This document shows positions 11,108 to 21,586 of a stretch of 39,409 bases of DNA, in pieces; the first letter of the stretch is position 1, and every line of letters begins with the position of its first letter. The translations under genes were made by a program, and so were the position numbers. Source of the DNA: Porphyra umbilicalis (lineage: Eukaryota; Rhodophyta; Bangiophyceae; Bangiales; Bangiaceae). The notes below the pieces were generated by a model, which worked only from the letters and a program-made list of their open reading frames with translations, did no database searches and was not told the origin of the DNA. The stretch spans positions 1-39,409 of the forward strand of contig KV919254.1 in the NCBI GenBank assembly GCA_002049455.2, written 5' to 3'.

Positions 11108-12531
11108 CCCGCCCGCGCCCGCGGCGGCGCGGGCAGAGCAGGGGGACGCGTCGGCCGACGCTGCGGTCTCTGAGGGTGCACACCCACCGCCGGTGGTGGC
11201 GGCGTCTGAGGCGCCGCCGCCCGTCGGGGGGAGCCCGCCGAGGCGGCCGTCGACAGTGTCGGCGTGCCCCCCGCCGACGCGGGCGCCGCCGACGCGCCGC
11301 CGCCGCCGCCGCCGTCGCCGCCGCCGCGGCGCGTCGCCGTGGCCGCGTCGCCCGTGCCGGCCGCGGCGCCGCCGCCGCCGGGCGGCCGCCCGTCTGCCGG
11401 CGCGGCGGTGGCTGCGTGCCCCGCCCTCGCCGCCGCCATTGTCACGGGCGGCCCCGTGGCGCTCGCCGACACGGCCGCCGTCGACGCTGGCGGGCGGGAC
11501 GTGTCGTGGGCGCAACTCCTCGACGGCGCTGGGGTGGCCACCGCCCCCGCCCCCGCCGCCGCCACCACCGCCGACGGCAACGACGGCGGTGGCAACGGCG
11601 ACGGCGACGGCCTGGTCACCGTCGCCGCGCCAACGGCGACGCTCGTTGCGGCCGTTGCCGCGCACCGCGCGGCGGTGCGCGCGGCGGCCGAGGCGGACGC
11701 GGGGTCCCCCGGCCCTGCGGCGCTCATTGCCGGCGACGCCTCCGTCTTGGCCGCCGTCGGCTCGGCGCTGACGGCCCTGTCACGCACCCGCCGCCCGCGG
11801 CGGGCGTCGCTCGCGGCGTTTCACTATTGGTGGGAGGTGGCGGCGTCGCGGGGGCGGGCGGTGCTTGCGGCGGCCCCCGCGGCGGCCCTGCGCGCCACGC
11901 CCCTCCTCGCGCTCTACCCGCCCGCGGCGGCGGCGGCGGGGGGGCGCCCGCCGCCGACGCGGTCGGGGCCCCTGGCGCCGGGCGTGACCGTCGACGCGAG
12001 CCGCCCGCGCGTCACCACGTTTGCGGCGCGGGAGTTTGGGGCCCTCGGGGCGCTGCTCGCCGACACGCCCGAGGCGGAGCTGCTCGACCACGTGTGGCGG
12101 GCGCCGCCGCCGTTTGCCGCCGCCGACGTGCTGGCCTTTTACCGGTGCGTCGAGGGGGCGGCGGGGGCGGGGGGCGGCGGCGGGCCCCGGCCGGGGGACC
12201 TCGTCTGCGTCGCCGTCCGGACGGTCGGCGGCGGCGGCGGCGGTGGCGGCAGCGGCGGGGCCGGGGCGGACGCGCCCGCCGACACGCCGTCGATTGCGGC
12301 ATCGTGGGACGGCGTTGCGGCCGCGTTTGGTGACGCGTGGCGGTTGTGGGCGCCGCGTGTGGCGGTGGTGACCGTGGCGGCCGACGTGGAGGAGCTGCCG
12401 GGGGGTGGGGGGGGGGGGACGCCCCCGCGCCGGGAGGGGGGGCGTCGCTGGTGTGCCTGCGGGGGGACCTCGGGCGGCTGTACGGGCCGGCGCTCGCGGC
12501 GGCGGTGACGGGGGACGCGGCACTCGCCTAG
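10583..12531 (+). CDS. Unknown Ala-rich protein with CxxC motif, frame broken at homopolymers
   Basis: The ATG at 10583 (MASAFVPLAG) follows a C/T-rich leader. Protein-like segments then occur in successive frames, each change coinciding with a long homopolymer. LGWSATSPARKYHDVATG...GWSLCSHCEKQRRK lies at about 10892-11053, after the C runs at 10621-10635 and 10818-10844. A Pro/Ala-rich linker follows the ~30-base G run at 11071-11102. From 11264 a continuous stretch runs to about 12400, with a compact C-terminal region (FGALGALLADTPEAELLDHVW, VLAFYRCVEG, WAPRVAVVTVAADVEEL). After the G run near 12408-12418 the frame ending GDLGRLYGPALAAAV at TAG 12531 fits better than the Arg-rich frame ending at 12508. 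The SLCSHC motif may bind zinc. I recognise no family. Assembly indels are the simplest reason for the breaks; a pseudogene is the alternative. Confidence 0.45.
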
Positions 12532-12904
12532 TGGGGGGGGGGGGTGGTGGGGTGGCCACGGGAGGGTGGGACGTGCGTGGCCGGTGCGGGATGGGGAATG
12601 GGGGGCGGGGGGGTGGTCGCTCCCCGCCATGACCGTGCGCGGTCGGTGCTCACGCGTTTTGATGGGCGCCGTGGGTGGTGGGTGGTGGACAGGGGGGGGG
12701 GAAGGAGTGTGCGGGGGGGGGGGTGTTTTCCTTGAACGTCGGGGTCGTCGGCAGCGGGGGTGTGGGTGTCGACCGTGAATGGACATGCGGCTGCCAGTGG
12801 CAGCTCACCCAGTTCTTTCTTCTCCCTTTCGTGACTGGTGGTCGATCCCTTTTTTCCAAAGACAAGTAGCCGCGTGTGCGCTGCTCCCTCCCGTGCTCGA
12901 GCGC

Positions 12905-12934
12905 GACAAGGAGGGGAGCGCTTCCCTCCTTGTC
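12905..12934. terminator. Hairpin between two convergent genes
   Basis: The bases GACAAGGAGGG and CCCTCCTTGTC form an 11-bp perfect stem with an 8-base loop. It lies in the ~510-bp gap between the convergent genes ending at 12531 (plus) and 13043 (minus). A role in 3'-end formation or transcript separation is inference only; the stem itself is directly visible. Confidence 0.3.
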
Positions 12935-13042
12935 CGGGTGTGTCCCTGGCAGCGTCGCTCTCGCTCTCCCAAACGAATCGCATGTGTTTCCAGACGGTAC
13001 GCAGACAGCACTCACCCCCCCCCCCCCTGGACTGCCCATATT

Positions 13043-14823
13043 TTAGGCACCGTTTTGCGTGTCAGCCGCCGCGACCAGCTGCGACCGCAGCGCGCGGCGA
13101 TTGACCTTGCCCGACCCCGACACGGGCAGCGACGCCACAAACGTCACGCCCGTCGGGCGCTTGTGGGGCGCCAGCTGGGACGCTGCCCACGCCCGCAACG
13201 AGTCGGCGGTGGCGCGCTCGACGCCCTCCCCGTTGGCAACCGCCCCCCCCCCCCGGCGGTGCGGATGACAAACGCGTGGGGCACGAACCGCAGCTGGTCG
13301 TGCGGCGCCCCCACGACGGCCACGTCGGCAACGCCCGGCGCCGCGCGGAGCACCGCCTCCACCTCCACGGGGCTAACGTTAAACGCGCCGACGCCGATCG
13401 TGTCGGTGAGGCGGTCGAGCACCCACACCGCCCCCGACGCGGGATCCCGCCGCGCCAAATCCCCCGTGTGCAGCCACCCGCCGCCGTCCATGGCGGCGGC
13501 GGTCGCCCCCGGGTTGTCCACATAGCCGACCATCGTTTGGTCGCTGCGGAAGAGGAGCTCCCCCGCGCCCCCCGGCGGCACGTCGTCGTGCGGCGCGGTC
13601 GTGGCCACAATGCGCACCTCCACCCCGTCGGCGGGGATGCCGACGCTGCCACCGCGGGCGACCGCCGACGCTTGCCCCGGGTAGGCATTCATGCGGTCGG
13701 GCCACGTCGAGCCCGCCGCCATGAGGCCCTCGGTCGACCCGTACAGTTGGCCGACGGGCACGCCGAGGCGCGTCGCGACTGCCATCTCGGTCGCCGCCGA
13801 CGTCGGCGCGCCGCCGACCCACACCGCGTCGAGGGAGGATACGTCGGCGGCGGGAACCGCCGGGTGCACGGCCAGGGCCGCCAGCAGCGGCGGGAAGAGG
13901 ATGAGCATCGACACCCGGTGCCGCGCGGTGGTGGCCAGGATGCCGGGCACGCCACCGCCGCCCGGCGACAAGACGACCGCCGTCGCGCGCATGTAGGGCA
14001 CGATCGCCGCGTAAACGAGCGCCCCCGCAATGTGGTACATGGGAAAGGGGGCGGCGACGACCGAGCCGCCCAGCGGCACGATGCCATGCGGCGCCATGGA
14101 CTGCACGCACGCCACAAAGGCGTGGTGGGTGATGCGGACGACCTTTGGCGGGCCCGTCGTGCCCGAAGAGGCGGGAAGGAGGAGCGTATCGTCGGCGGTC
14201 ACGCCGGGACACGCCAGCACCGCCTCCACGTCGACGGTCGGGGCGGCCGCGGCAATGAGAGCGGCAAAGGACAGCTCCCGCACGGTTGCCGGCGCGGGGG
14301 TGGCCCCGTCCCCCTCGGCTGGCGGCGCCCCGTCGGTGGGCGCCCCGGCACCCGCGTCGGCCACCTCGTCCCCGTCAAGCACCAACACCGCCACGTCCTT
14401 GCCCGTCGCGGCGGCCAGGTCGGCGGCGATGCTGCGCAGCATCCCCACCGCGTCGCGCCCGCCGGCGACTGCCACCGGGCGCAGCGGCCCGACCATGCGG
14501 TGCCACTCGGGGGCGGGCGCGGCCGTGTAGACGGGCGCGACGGCGGCGCCGACGGCGCCCGCCGCGAGGATGAGCACCGGCGCGTCCAAGCCCGACGGGC
14601 CCGCCACGCCAATGACGTCGCCACGGCGCACGCCGGCGGCGGTGAGGCCCGCTGCAGCGGCGGCGACGCGCGCCCAGAGGGCGGCGTAGGTGAGCGAGCG
14701 GCCGGTGGCGTCAGAGATGAAGGCGACGGTCGTGGCATCGGCGTCGGTGGCGGCGGCCGTGTGGCCGCGGCGGACGAGCTGCGGCACGGTGGTGGGGTAG
14801 GGGGTGGCCTCGGGGACCCCCAT
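13043..14823 (-). CDS. AMP-dependent acyl-CoA synthetase/ligase (ANL superfamily), frameshifted near the C-terminus
   Basis: This gene activates a carboxylic acid with ATP to an acyl-AMP and transfers it to CoA, as established for the family. From the ATG at 14823 (MGVPEATPYPTTVPQL) the visible motifs are: SSGTTGPPK at residues 219-227 (ATP-binding P-loop), FPMYHIAG, YGSTEG at 361-366, GWLHTGD ending at 455, and the hinge region RLTDTIGVGAFNVSPVEVE from 471. The primary frame then derails in a 12-C run at 13243-13254. Shifting frame there restores the expected C-terminal domain, including SGSGKVNRRAL with the catalytic lysine, and ends at TAA 13043-13045, giving about 593 residues, normal for the family. 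The hinge has Thr where Lys is usual. Substrate cannot be told; the overall shape is 4-coumarate/oxalate/fatty-acid ligase-like. No PTS1 is seen at the end (QNGA). An in-frame extension upstream has an ATG at about 14946, which could add a targeting peptide. Confidence 0.85.
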
Positions 14824-17800
14824 GGTGGTCGGGTGGGCAAGGGTCGAGCACAAGAGCTTCGAGGGCGCTGGAGAAGGCTGAGAGGCAGGTACTTGCTGGG
14901 AAGGAGCCCCACTGTGAGGGTGCGTGCGCTTGTCGTCGAGTAGCATCTGGCGGCCAAAGGGCGCCGCGGTCGCCCTCTTATGGACAGCCGGGAGCTCGCC
15001 CCCGGCAGCGCCACTCGCCTCCAAACCGCTCCCCCCTGCCCGCAGCTGCTCCGGCTGCCCCAGAGCCTGTCACGGCTGACAGAGGACGCCACCGTACGGC
15101 GGGCCTCGCATCGCACCTGCACTGCCGTCGCGGTGCCCCCCACACCAAGTGCCATCTCCATGCCGCCGCCGTCCCGCGGTGTGCGAGCAGTGCCAGGCGG
15201 GACGCCTTCCACCTCTGACGAGGCGTGGCGACGGCCAGAGGTCCCCCCGGCACATGTGAGCGTAGCGGGCTGCCGCAGGCGTGCGTGTGCGCTGGCGGTA
15301 TCGTTGAGCGCAGGGTTAGTTATGCGGGGGATGCCCTTGCCCGAGCTCCCACGGAGCCATCAGAAGCAAACCAATCCCGGTTGGGCGGGACGATCATGAT
15401 GGCAGCAAATGACTGGTGGATCCTCTGGATAGAGGCCTCGTCCACCGCTGAGTGTGGGCCACAACCACGTTTTGACCTGACAGGCGACAAGGTGTCTGCC
15501 ACCGCGCCTAGTGTACTTGGTCAGCGCATGACGCCCACACCGATTCCAGCGTCCTGACGCCGGGGTTTTCGAGGCCCTGTCACTTGTCTGTGAGCTTTGT
15601 TCAGGTGCGCGCGTCCTCTCTGAAGCGCCACAATGCAGCGTGTTGGCACATGCACCTGACTGGATTCCAGTCAGATGAGAGGTCCACTTGAACCCTGTGG
15701 GCCAGCAGGTGTGCCATCACCACGTATCCGTCTGGCGGGTAACTTTGACCATCCGTCTGCCAATGAAGCTTCCTGCGCTTCACTTTCCACAGTACATATA
15801 TTGCCGAGGTCCCTGGAGTGTCCTGAGCTCACTCATCTTTTCCGCTTCTCCAACACACGCAACGTCGTAGCGCAACAAATAATGCCCAAGGCAGAGGTGC
15901 GGGTAATTTTGACCATCACGTATGAAGGCAGTCCAGCCACACAGGGGGAGGAAATTGCAGCAAGATTGTGACCATGATGGCCGTCTCCGGAGCCACGCCG
16001 CACGAGCCTCAGCTCCCGCAACCACCTCCTCGCGACCCTCGCAGCCCTAGACGCGTGACACAAGAGCGGCGGCTGGGGGAAGGACTCCCCGCGTGTGATG
16101 TTCACTGGCAGAGGACGGTTAGAAGCGGGAATAGCGGCCCGCGCCGTCCCGAGGGCACCCAGGTAGCGGGGGAGGGAGGGGATGCCCGTGGCAAGGAGGG
16201 GAAGGCCGGGGGTTGCAGGGGCGGGGGGGGGGGGGGGGGGGGCTCCAGCGCGGCGGCAGAAGCCGGACGTGTGGCGGTCAGGGACGGTAGTGGTGGTTTG
16301 TGGGGGTAGCCGTCAGTGGCGGCCCAGTCACAGGTGTGGCGGGAGTGATATTTACGGCAGTTGGAGCGACGACAGGGGGGCAGCGGTGGCAGCGACAGTC
16401 GGCGGCCGCTACCGCGGTTGCAGGTTCAGACTGGGAGCAAAACAGAATTCCGACGACGGCAGGATGACCGCCTGCACTCACAGCTGTGGGGGGAAGCACA
16501 GCAGTGGGGGGAGGGGGGGGGGTGGTGAACGGGGGGGGGGGCAGTGGTGTGGTTGCTGTTGGGGGACGCCCGTCAGTTGGGGAAAGGGGAGAAAAGGGTA
16601 CCTCAGTGCGTTGGGCGAGAAGAAGACGCCACTCATGGAGCGGCCGCCGGGACAGGAGCGGTCTGCAGCCCAGCATGGGCGGGCAGCGGCGCGGTTCGTC
16701 TCGAAGGAGACGCTTGTAAGCGGCAGGGCGCCTCAGATGGGCGGAAGCGGGATCATTTGATGCAATGGTGGTCTGCTCCTGCCTCCCCCCCGGCTCGTAA
16801 AAGGGCCCGCAGTGCCCCGCGGAGTGCATCTTTTCCCATGAAGAGAGGTTGGTTGGACAGCTGATGGCTGTAGAAGAAGAACGGTGTGCGTCATACATAC
16901 CAAAGGGGGGGGGCAAAGAGCACTGACACTGCTGTCATGGGAAGCAGAGTGTGGCCGAGATCCAGGACGGGCCGGCAGTCTGGCGGCCCGTCGGTCGGCC
17001 GCGCGACCTCTCCCGCCGTGGCCGCCACGGCGACGCCCCCCCCGCCCCCCCCCCCCCCCACCCCGCCCGTCACCGCGCCCGCCGCCGCTGCGGTCACGGC
17101 CGCCGCCGCGGGTGCCTGGCCGCCGCCCGAGCAGCGGCGGCGCCGCCGCCCGCCGCGGTGCGCGGGCGCGCGCGCGCCCCGCCGCCGCGCGGCGGCGGCG
17201 GCGCCGCCGCGCCCCACCGCCGCTGCGCGGCGCGGCGCGCCCGCCGCGCCCGCCGCAGCGGCGGCGGGCGTCGCCTGGCGTGCCGGCGCGGGCACGCGCG
17301 CCCCCCCCCGCGCCCCTTGGCGCACGCGCCTCATGACGCGGCGGCGGCCGCGGGGGGAGGTCCCCCGCCCGCGCCGCCAGTGTCGGCAGTGTGGCGCCGC
17401 GCGGCGCCGCCCGGTGCGGCGGCGGTGACGGCCGACGCGCGGCGCGGCGGCGGGGCGGCGGGCGGCGGCGGGGGGTTTCAAGGATGGCTGGGGGGGGGGG
17501 GGGGGGGGGGGATGGGGAGGGGGCGCCACGCGCCGCCCCGCGCCGCCACCTGCCGACGTGCGGCGTGCGCGGCAGGGCGGCTGGGCGGCCGTCGCCCCGC
17601 GGCGGGCGGCGGCGGCGGCTGCCGCCGCGGGCCTCGACGCCCGCACGGCGGGCGGCGCCGGGGGCGGCGGCGACCGCGCGCGGCGGCGGCGGCGGCGGTG
17701 GCGGCGGCGCGGCGGGGACCGCCGGGTGTGGGCGACGGGGGGTGGGGGGGTGGCCGCGGCGTCGGTGCCTGTGGGCGCCCGCGGAGGGGCCGACGGCGGG

Positions 17801-18194
17801 CGCTGGCGGGGCGGCGCGCATGAGGCAGCGCGAGGCGCGTCGGTGGTGGCCACGAGGGGAAGCGCCGGGGAGGTCGGCGGTGGCCGGTCTGCGCCCTCGT
17901 CATGAGGTCCGCCGGTGGCGGGCCCGCGGCCGCTAGCGAGACGGGGGGGGGCTGTCTCTAGCGATGCTGGGGGTGGATGGGCGCGGCCGCGACGCGGCGG
18001 CGCGGCTCCCCCTCTCAACGGCGGGTGGGTACAAGAGCGTCGGCCCCGGCGAGCTCCTCCACCCACTCGCCCCTCCTCATCCCAACACCCCCAGTCACCC
18101 ACAACCCCAGGGACGGGCGCCGCTGTCATCTTTTCCTTTCCCTTCTTTGCTTGCAACAGCGGCTTGCGCCGCCTCTCCTCCCCTCCCCATCACC
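14824..18194. other. Intergenic region with GC-extreme core, no supported gene
   Basis: Bases 14824-16200 are moderate GC with short frames only. A motif like TTTTGACCATC appears near 15745 and 15908, and a degenerate form near 15967. Bases 16220-17950 return to extreme GC with G or C runs of 10-20 bases (16224-16242, 16505-16541, 17036-17060, 17490-17511) and Arg/Pro/Ala-rich frames on both strands. None shows a domain or a convincing start. The promoter and C/T-rich 5' leader of the next gene occupy roughly the last 150 bases. Confidence 0.4.
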
Positions 18195-19082
18195 ATGGTC
18201 GACAGCCGCTCCTCCACTCTGACCGCCGGGTTGGCGCTGCTGCTCATCCTCTCCGCCATTGTGGCGACTGCAGCCGGCCCCGTCGCCGCCTACATGGTCA
18301 ACGCCGGCACCGAGTGCCCGTGCGCACGCACCGGCGCGCCCGGCCGCTGCTTGGCCTTTACCACCTACGCCGACGCGTCCCAGACGAGCGGCCAGTGCCG
18401 GCCGCTCACCGGCGCGGCGTGCCCCCGACCCTTCACCTGCGTCGCCCCGTCGGCCGCGACGCACCGGTGTCTGGCCAAGGACGCCAAGCGCACGCTGCGG
18501 TGTACGGACGGGGCGACGAGCGGCCGCTGCGGGTGCGCGCTCGTGGAAACGCCCGACGTGACGCTTGCGCCCTTTCAAGCCACGGCCGTCGACCCCCGTG
18601 GGGGCGGCGGCGGGTATGGCCGGCCGTCCCCGTCGCCGACGCCCGCACCCGAGTCGTGCGGGGCCGGCAGCAGCGGGCGCACGTGCAGGAGTGACGGCTC
18701 CACGTGCCACCACCGCAAGTGCGTCAAGTGGGTGTCCCGCGGCGGGCGGTGCGGGTTTGGCAACACCAAATGCAAGGACAGCACCACCTGCTCGGGCGGC
18801 CGCTGTGTTCGCAGCGGTGGCTCGAACAACGCGGGCGGCTCGTCCTCGTCGAGCAGCTCTGGATCGTCCTCTTCGAGCAGCTCCGGCTCGTCCTCGTCCC
18901 CACGCAGCGGGGAGGTCGGCGCGTGTGGCACCGGAAGCGATGGGCGGACGTGCAAGAGCGACGGCTCCAAGTGCTACGGCCGCAAGTGCGTGAAGTGGGT
19001 GTCCAAGGGCGGCCGGTGCGGGTATGGCAACACCAAGTGCCGGGGCAAGACGCGCTGCTTGTACGGCATCTGCCGCCAGTAG
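18195..19082 (+). CDS. Secreted protein with two identical-spacing eight-cysteine modules
   Basis: The ATG at 18195, in the context CACCATGG after a C/T-rich leader, gives 295 residues. Residues 1-33 are a clear signal peptide (LTAGLALLLILSAIVATAAG). Residues 41-114 form a first Cys-rich domain. Two modules follow at 155-204 and 244-293. Each has eight cysteines with exactly the same spacing: C-x8-C-x6-C-x4-C-x9-C-x6-C-x5-C-x4-C. Both share the core RKCVKWVS-x-GGRCG-x-GNTKC. They are joined by a Ser/Gly linker (residues 207-238) resembling an O-glycosylated or wall-spanning spacer. An extracellular, disulfide-stabilised binding or matrix protein is inferred. I do not recognise a named domain. 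The modules are Lys/Arg-rich, which would suit binding to acidic polysaccharides, but this is speculation. The longer in-frame extension to 17964 lacks a signal peptide at its start and is rejected. Confidence 0.8.
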   Translation: MVDSRSSTLTAGLALLLILSAIVATAAGPVAAYMVNAGTECPCARTGAPGRCLAFTTYADASQTSGQCRPLTGAACPRPFTCVAPSAATHRCLAKDAKRTLRCTDGATSGRCGCALVETPDVTLAPFQATAVDPRGGGGGYGRPSPSPTPAPESCGAGSSGRTCRSDGSTCHHRKCVKWVSRGGRCGFGNTKCKDSTTCSGGRCVRSGGSNNAGGSSSSSSSGSSSSSSSGSSSSPRSGEVGACGTGSDGRTCKSDGSKCYGRKCVKWVSKGGRCGYGNTKCRGKTRCLYGICRQ

Positions 19083-19714
19083 AGGGCCCACTGTCGCATT
19101 GGCACCCCGTTGCGATGGCGCGCGCGTGCAAGGCACGGACGCCCACGCGCGGGTCACGGACCGCGCTACCCCGTGTGCGGGTCCCGGTGGGCTGGGGCGG
19201 GTGGAGCCGGCGGTGGGGCCGCACGGGGGCACCTCAGACAATGGCGGTTGGAGGGGGGGGTGACGGCTGTCTGCGTCGGGGTTATGACCGCGGCGGAGCG
19301 AGCGGGAAGGGCGGCAACAGCGCCCTTCTCTTGACTAGGACTTTTTAACACTTGTATTCCTGTTTCCCACTCGGCTTGCACCGGCCGCGCTGTGCACTGC
19401 CCCTTGCCCTCGCCGCGGGGTTACGGGCGGGTGCATGGCGCAAGGCCGCCCCCACAGCGAGCATCCGAACCATTGCACAGCGCGCCGCGCGGGGCCCGCC
19501 GCAGGCGGTTACCACCGCCGCGGCCGCCGCCATCGCGGCCACAGACGCTACCACCCCTCGACGCACGGGCGACGCGCCGCCAAAGACGTGCCGCGAAGTG
19601 ACGGCGGAGGGGACAGAGGACACCGCTACGAGCGCTGTGGCTGTCGATTGGCCAGAAAGACTGTACAGGAACATCCACTGCGTGGTGGTATGAAGTTCAC
19701 GGTATACAGTGTAT
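19083..19714. other. Intergenic region, nothing recognised
   Basis: GC falls toward the right. Overlapping short frames on both strands have no domain or starting context. The region ends at the 8-bp target-site copy GTTGAGAT that bounds the hAT-type element. Confidence 0.4.
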
Positions 19715-19722
19715 GTTGAGAT

Positions 19723-21060
19723 CAGGGGTCTTCAAGCGTACTCAATTTCTGCCAGCGTCTGCGTATTTGAGATTTTTCCTGTCAAGCAACCGCGTGCCGG
19801 AAAGAGGGAGCTCCACCCAAGCGTACATTGTCAACCGGTGAACAGTAAGCGTTTTTTTGTGGGTATTTTTCGACCGAGATGTCTGACTGGGTATTTTGTT
19901 CCCAGGAAACACACCGCGTATTCTGCGGGTATTTTTCACGGCCGGACTCGACCTCGGCCATCTGTCTGGCGTGGGAGCGACCCGACCCACTGCTGGCGGG
20001 CATACTCGCCCAGCGGCCGCCGGCGGTTGGTCGGGCAGGCGCGCGGCGGTAGCCGCCGGTCGGTCGGGCAGGCACGCGGCCGCCGCCGCGCATCGAGGCC
20101 GCCGCGGTAGTGGGTGGGGCGGGGGGAGTACGGGGGGGCTATAGGGGGGAGGGGGAAGAGAAAGAAGCCGTGGATGGCGGCAGGGGGGGGGGGGGGGTGA
20201 GGGGAGAAAAGAGCAGGGGTGCCGCGCCACCGCGGCCGCCGCCACCGCGGCCGCCGCCACCGCGGCCGCCGCCACCGCGGCCGCCGCCACCGCGGCCGCC
20301 GCCACCGCGGCCGCCGCCACCGCGGCCGCCGCCACCGCGGCCGCCGCCACCGCGGCCGCCGCCACCGCGGCCGCCGCCACCGCGGCCGCCGCCACCGCGG
20401 CCGCCGCCACCGCGGCCGCCGCCACCGCGGCCGCCGCCACCGCGGCCGCCGCCACCGCGGCCGCCGCCACCGCGGCCGCCGCCACCGCGGCCGCCGCCAC
20501 CGCGGCCGCCGCCACCGCGGCCGCCGCCACCGCGGCCGCCGCCACCGCGGCCGCCGCCACCGCGGCCGCCGCCACCGCGGCCGCCGCCACCGCGGCCGCC
20601 GCCACCGCGGCCGCCGCCACCGCGGCCGCCGCCACCGCGGCCGCCGCCACCGCGGCCGCCGCCACCGCGGCCGCCGCCACCGCCCGCTGCCGCGTGCGGG
20701 CGCGCTTCGTGGGCGCGGCCGTCCACCGCCCACCGCCGCGTCGGCGACTGGCGCGGCGGCAACGCCGAAACCGGCGGTGGACGCCGCCCCCACCCGCCGC
20801 GCGCGGGTGTCGGCCACGTAATGTAGATAGGGGGTGAAGTACGCTGGAGGTGATCAGGCCAGCGTACTTCCTGACAGAAGTCACCGGGTATGGGTATTTC
20901 CGAAAAATACCCGGTTGCGGCGGGTCCAAGCGTTTTTGAGTCAATGGCTCTTCTTCGGGTAGCGTACAACTGCAGGAAGGCAGAAATCCAAGCGTGTGGG
21001 TATATACCCGGAAAAAAACGCGCGAATACGCTTGGGGAAAAGTACGCTTGAAGACCCCTG
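19723..21060. mobile_element. Non-autonomous hAT-type DNA transposon with 8-bp target duplication
   Basis: The element begins CAGGGGTCTTCAAGCGTACT and ends with the exact 20-bp inverse complement. It is flanked by direct copies of GTTGAGAT at 19715-19722 and 21061-21068. A CAGGG-type terminus plus an 8-bp duplication is the established signature of hAT elements. The 1338-bp interior has no transposase: its only long frames run through the 15-bp tandem array. Subterminal copies of GGGTATTTT and of AAGCGT recur near both ends (19859, 19890, 19926, 20892 and 19734, 19824, 19847, 20930, 20990), as expected for transposase-binding sites. It would need a transposase supplied from elsewhere in the genome. 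Confidence 0.85.
20227..20683. repeat. 15-bp minisatellite, 30 identical units
   Basis: The unit CCACCGCGGCCGCCG is repeated 30 times without visible change (20227-20676), plus a partial unit. Each unit contains CCGCGG and GCGGCCGC, so restriction sites for SacII and NotI recur every 15 bp. It sits inside the hAT-type element. Apparent proteins across it (PPPPR, GGGGR, VAAAA or RWRRP repeats) are products of the array, not genes. Confidence 0.95.
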
Positions 21061-21204
21061 GTTGAGATCCTTTCTGCTAAAAGAAGTAAGGAGGAGTTAT
21101 CAGGACTCGATAGCATCGAGTTTGTCGGCATGTCTCTGGGAAAGTACCAGGATTCGTGTGGGATTATCTCAGGGATTATCTTCGCAGGCTTGTCCGATCC
21201 TGAA

Positions 21205-21586
21205 TAGGGTTGCTCAGAACGCCCGGGGCGTCGTTAAGGGCGTCGTTCAGGGCGTCGCCAGGTCGTCATTTGGGCGCGGTGCGCCCCAAACGCCCCAACT
21301 CAAAAGGGCGTCAGCAAGGCGTCGCGAAGTGATAGTTTTCAGAGGGGTCTACATGACTCAGCAGGTGGCGGCTGTGCACCTTGATTGACGACAGACACCC
21401 GGTCTTGACACAAAAATGACATAAGTAAGAAACGTATGGGTGCCACTTGACTGATAATGCGAATATTGAGGGTGCTACATGGGGCGTCGAGAGGGCATTT
21501 TGGCTGCCTAATGGGGCGTCAGTAAGGCGTCTTATCCGTCGCGCGCCCCTGACGCCCCCGAAATAGGGGCGTCGTGTGCAACCCTA
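21205..21586. mobile_element. 382-bp hAT-type MITE with 8-bp target duplication
   Basis: The element starts TAGGGTTGC and ends GCAACCCTA. It is flanked by direct copies of ATCCTGAA at 21197-21204 and 21587-21594. TAGGG-type ends with an 8-bp duplication fit the hAT superfamily. The interior is packed with GGGCGTC/GGGGCGTC motifs in both orientations (at least ten), probably transposase-binding subterminal repeats. It is too short to code for anything and shares no termini with the larger hAT element 140 bp to its left. Confidence 0.8.

Noticed and set aside
10283..11787. Minus-strand 440-460-codon frames opposite the gene at 10583
   Set aside because: Composition is Gly/Arg/Pro low complexity, and the plus strand carries the protein-like segments.
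20227..20683. Possible CRISPR array
   Set aside because: The 15-bp units are contiguous with no spacers, and the genome is eukaryotic.
20139..20944. Long frames coding for PPPPR, GGGGR, VAAAA or RWRRP repeats
   Set aside because: They are translations of the 15-bp tandem array within the hAT element, open in all frames because the unit lacks stop codons.
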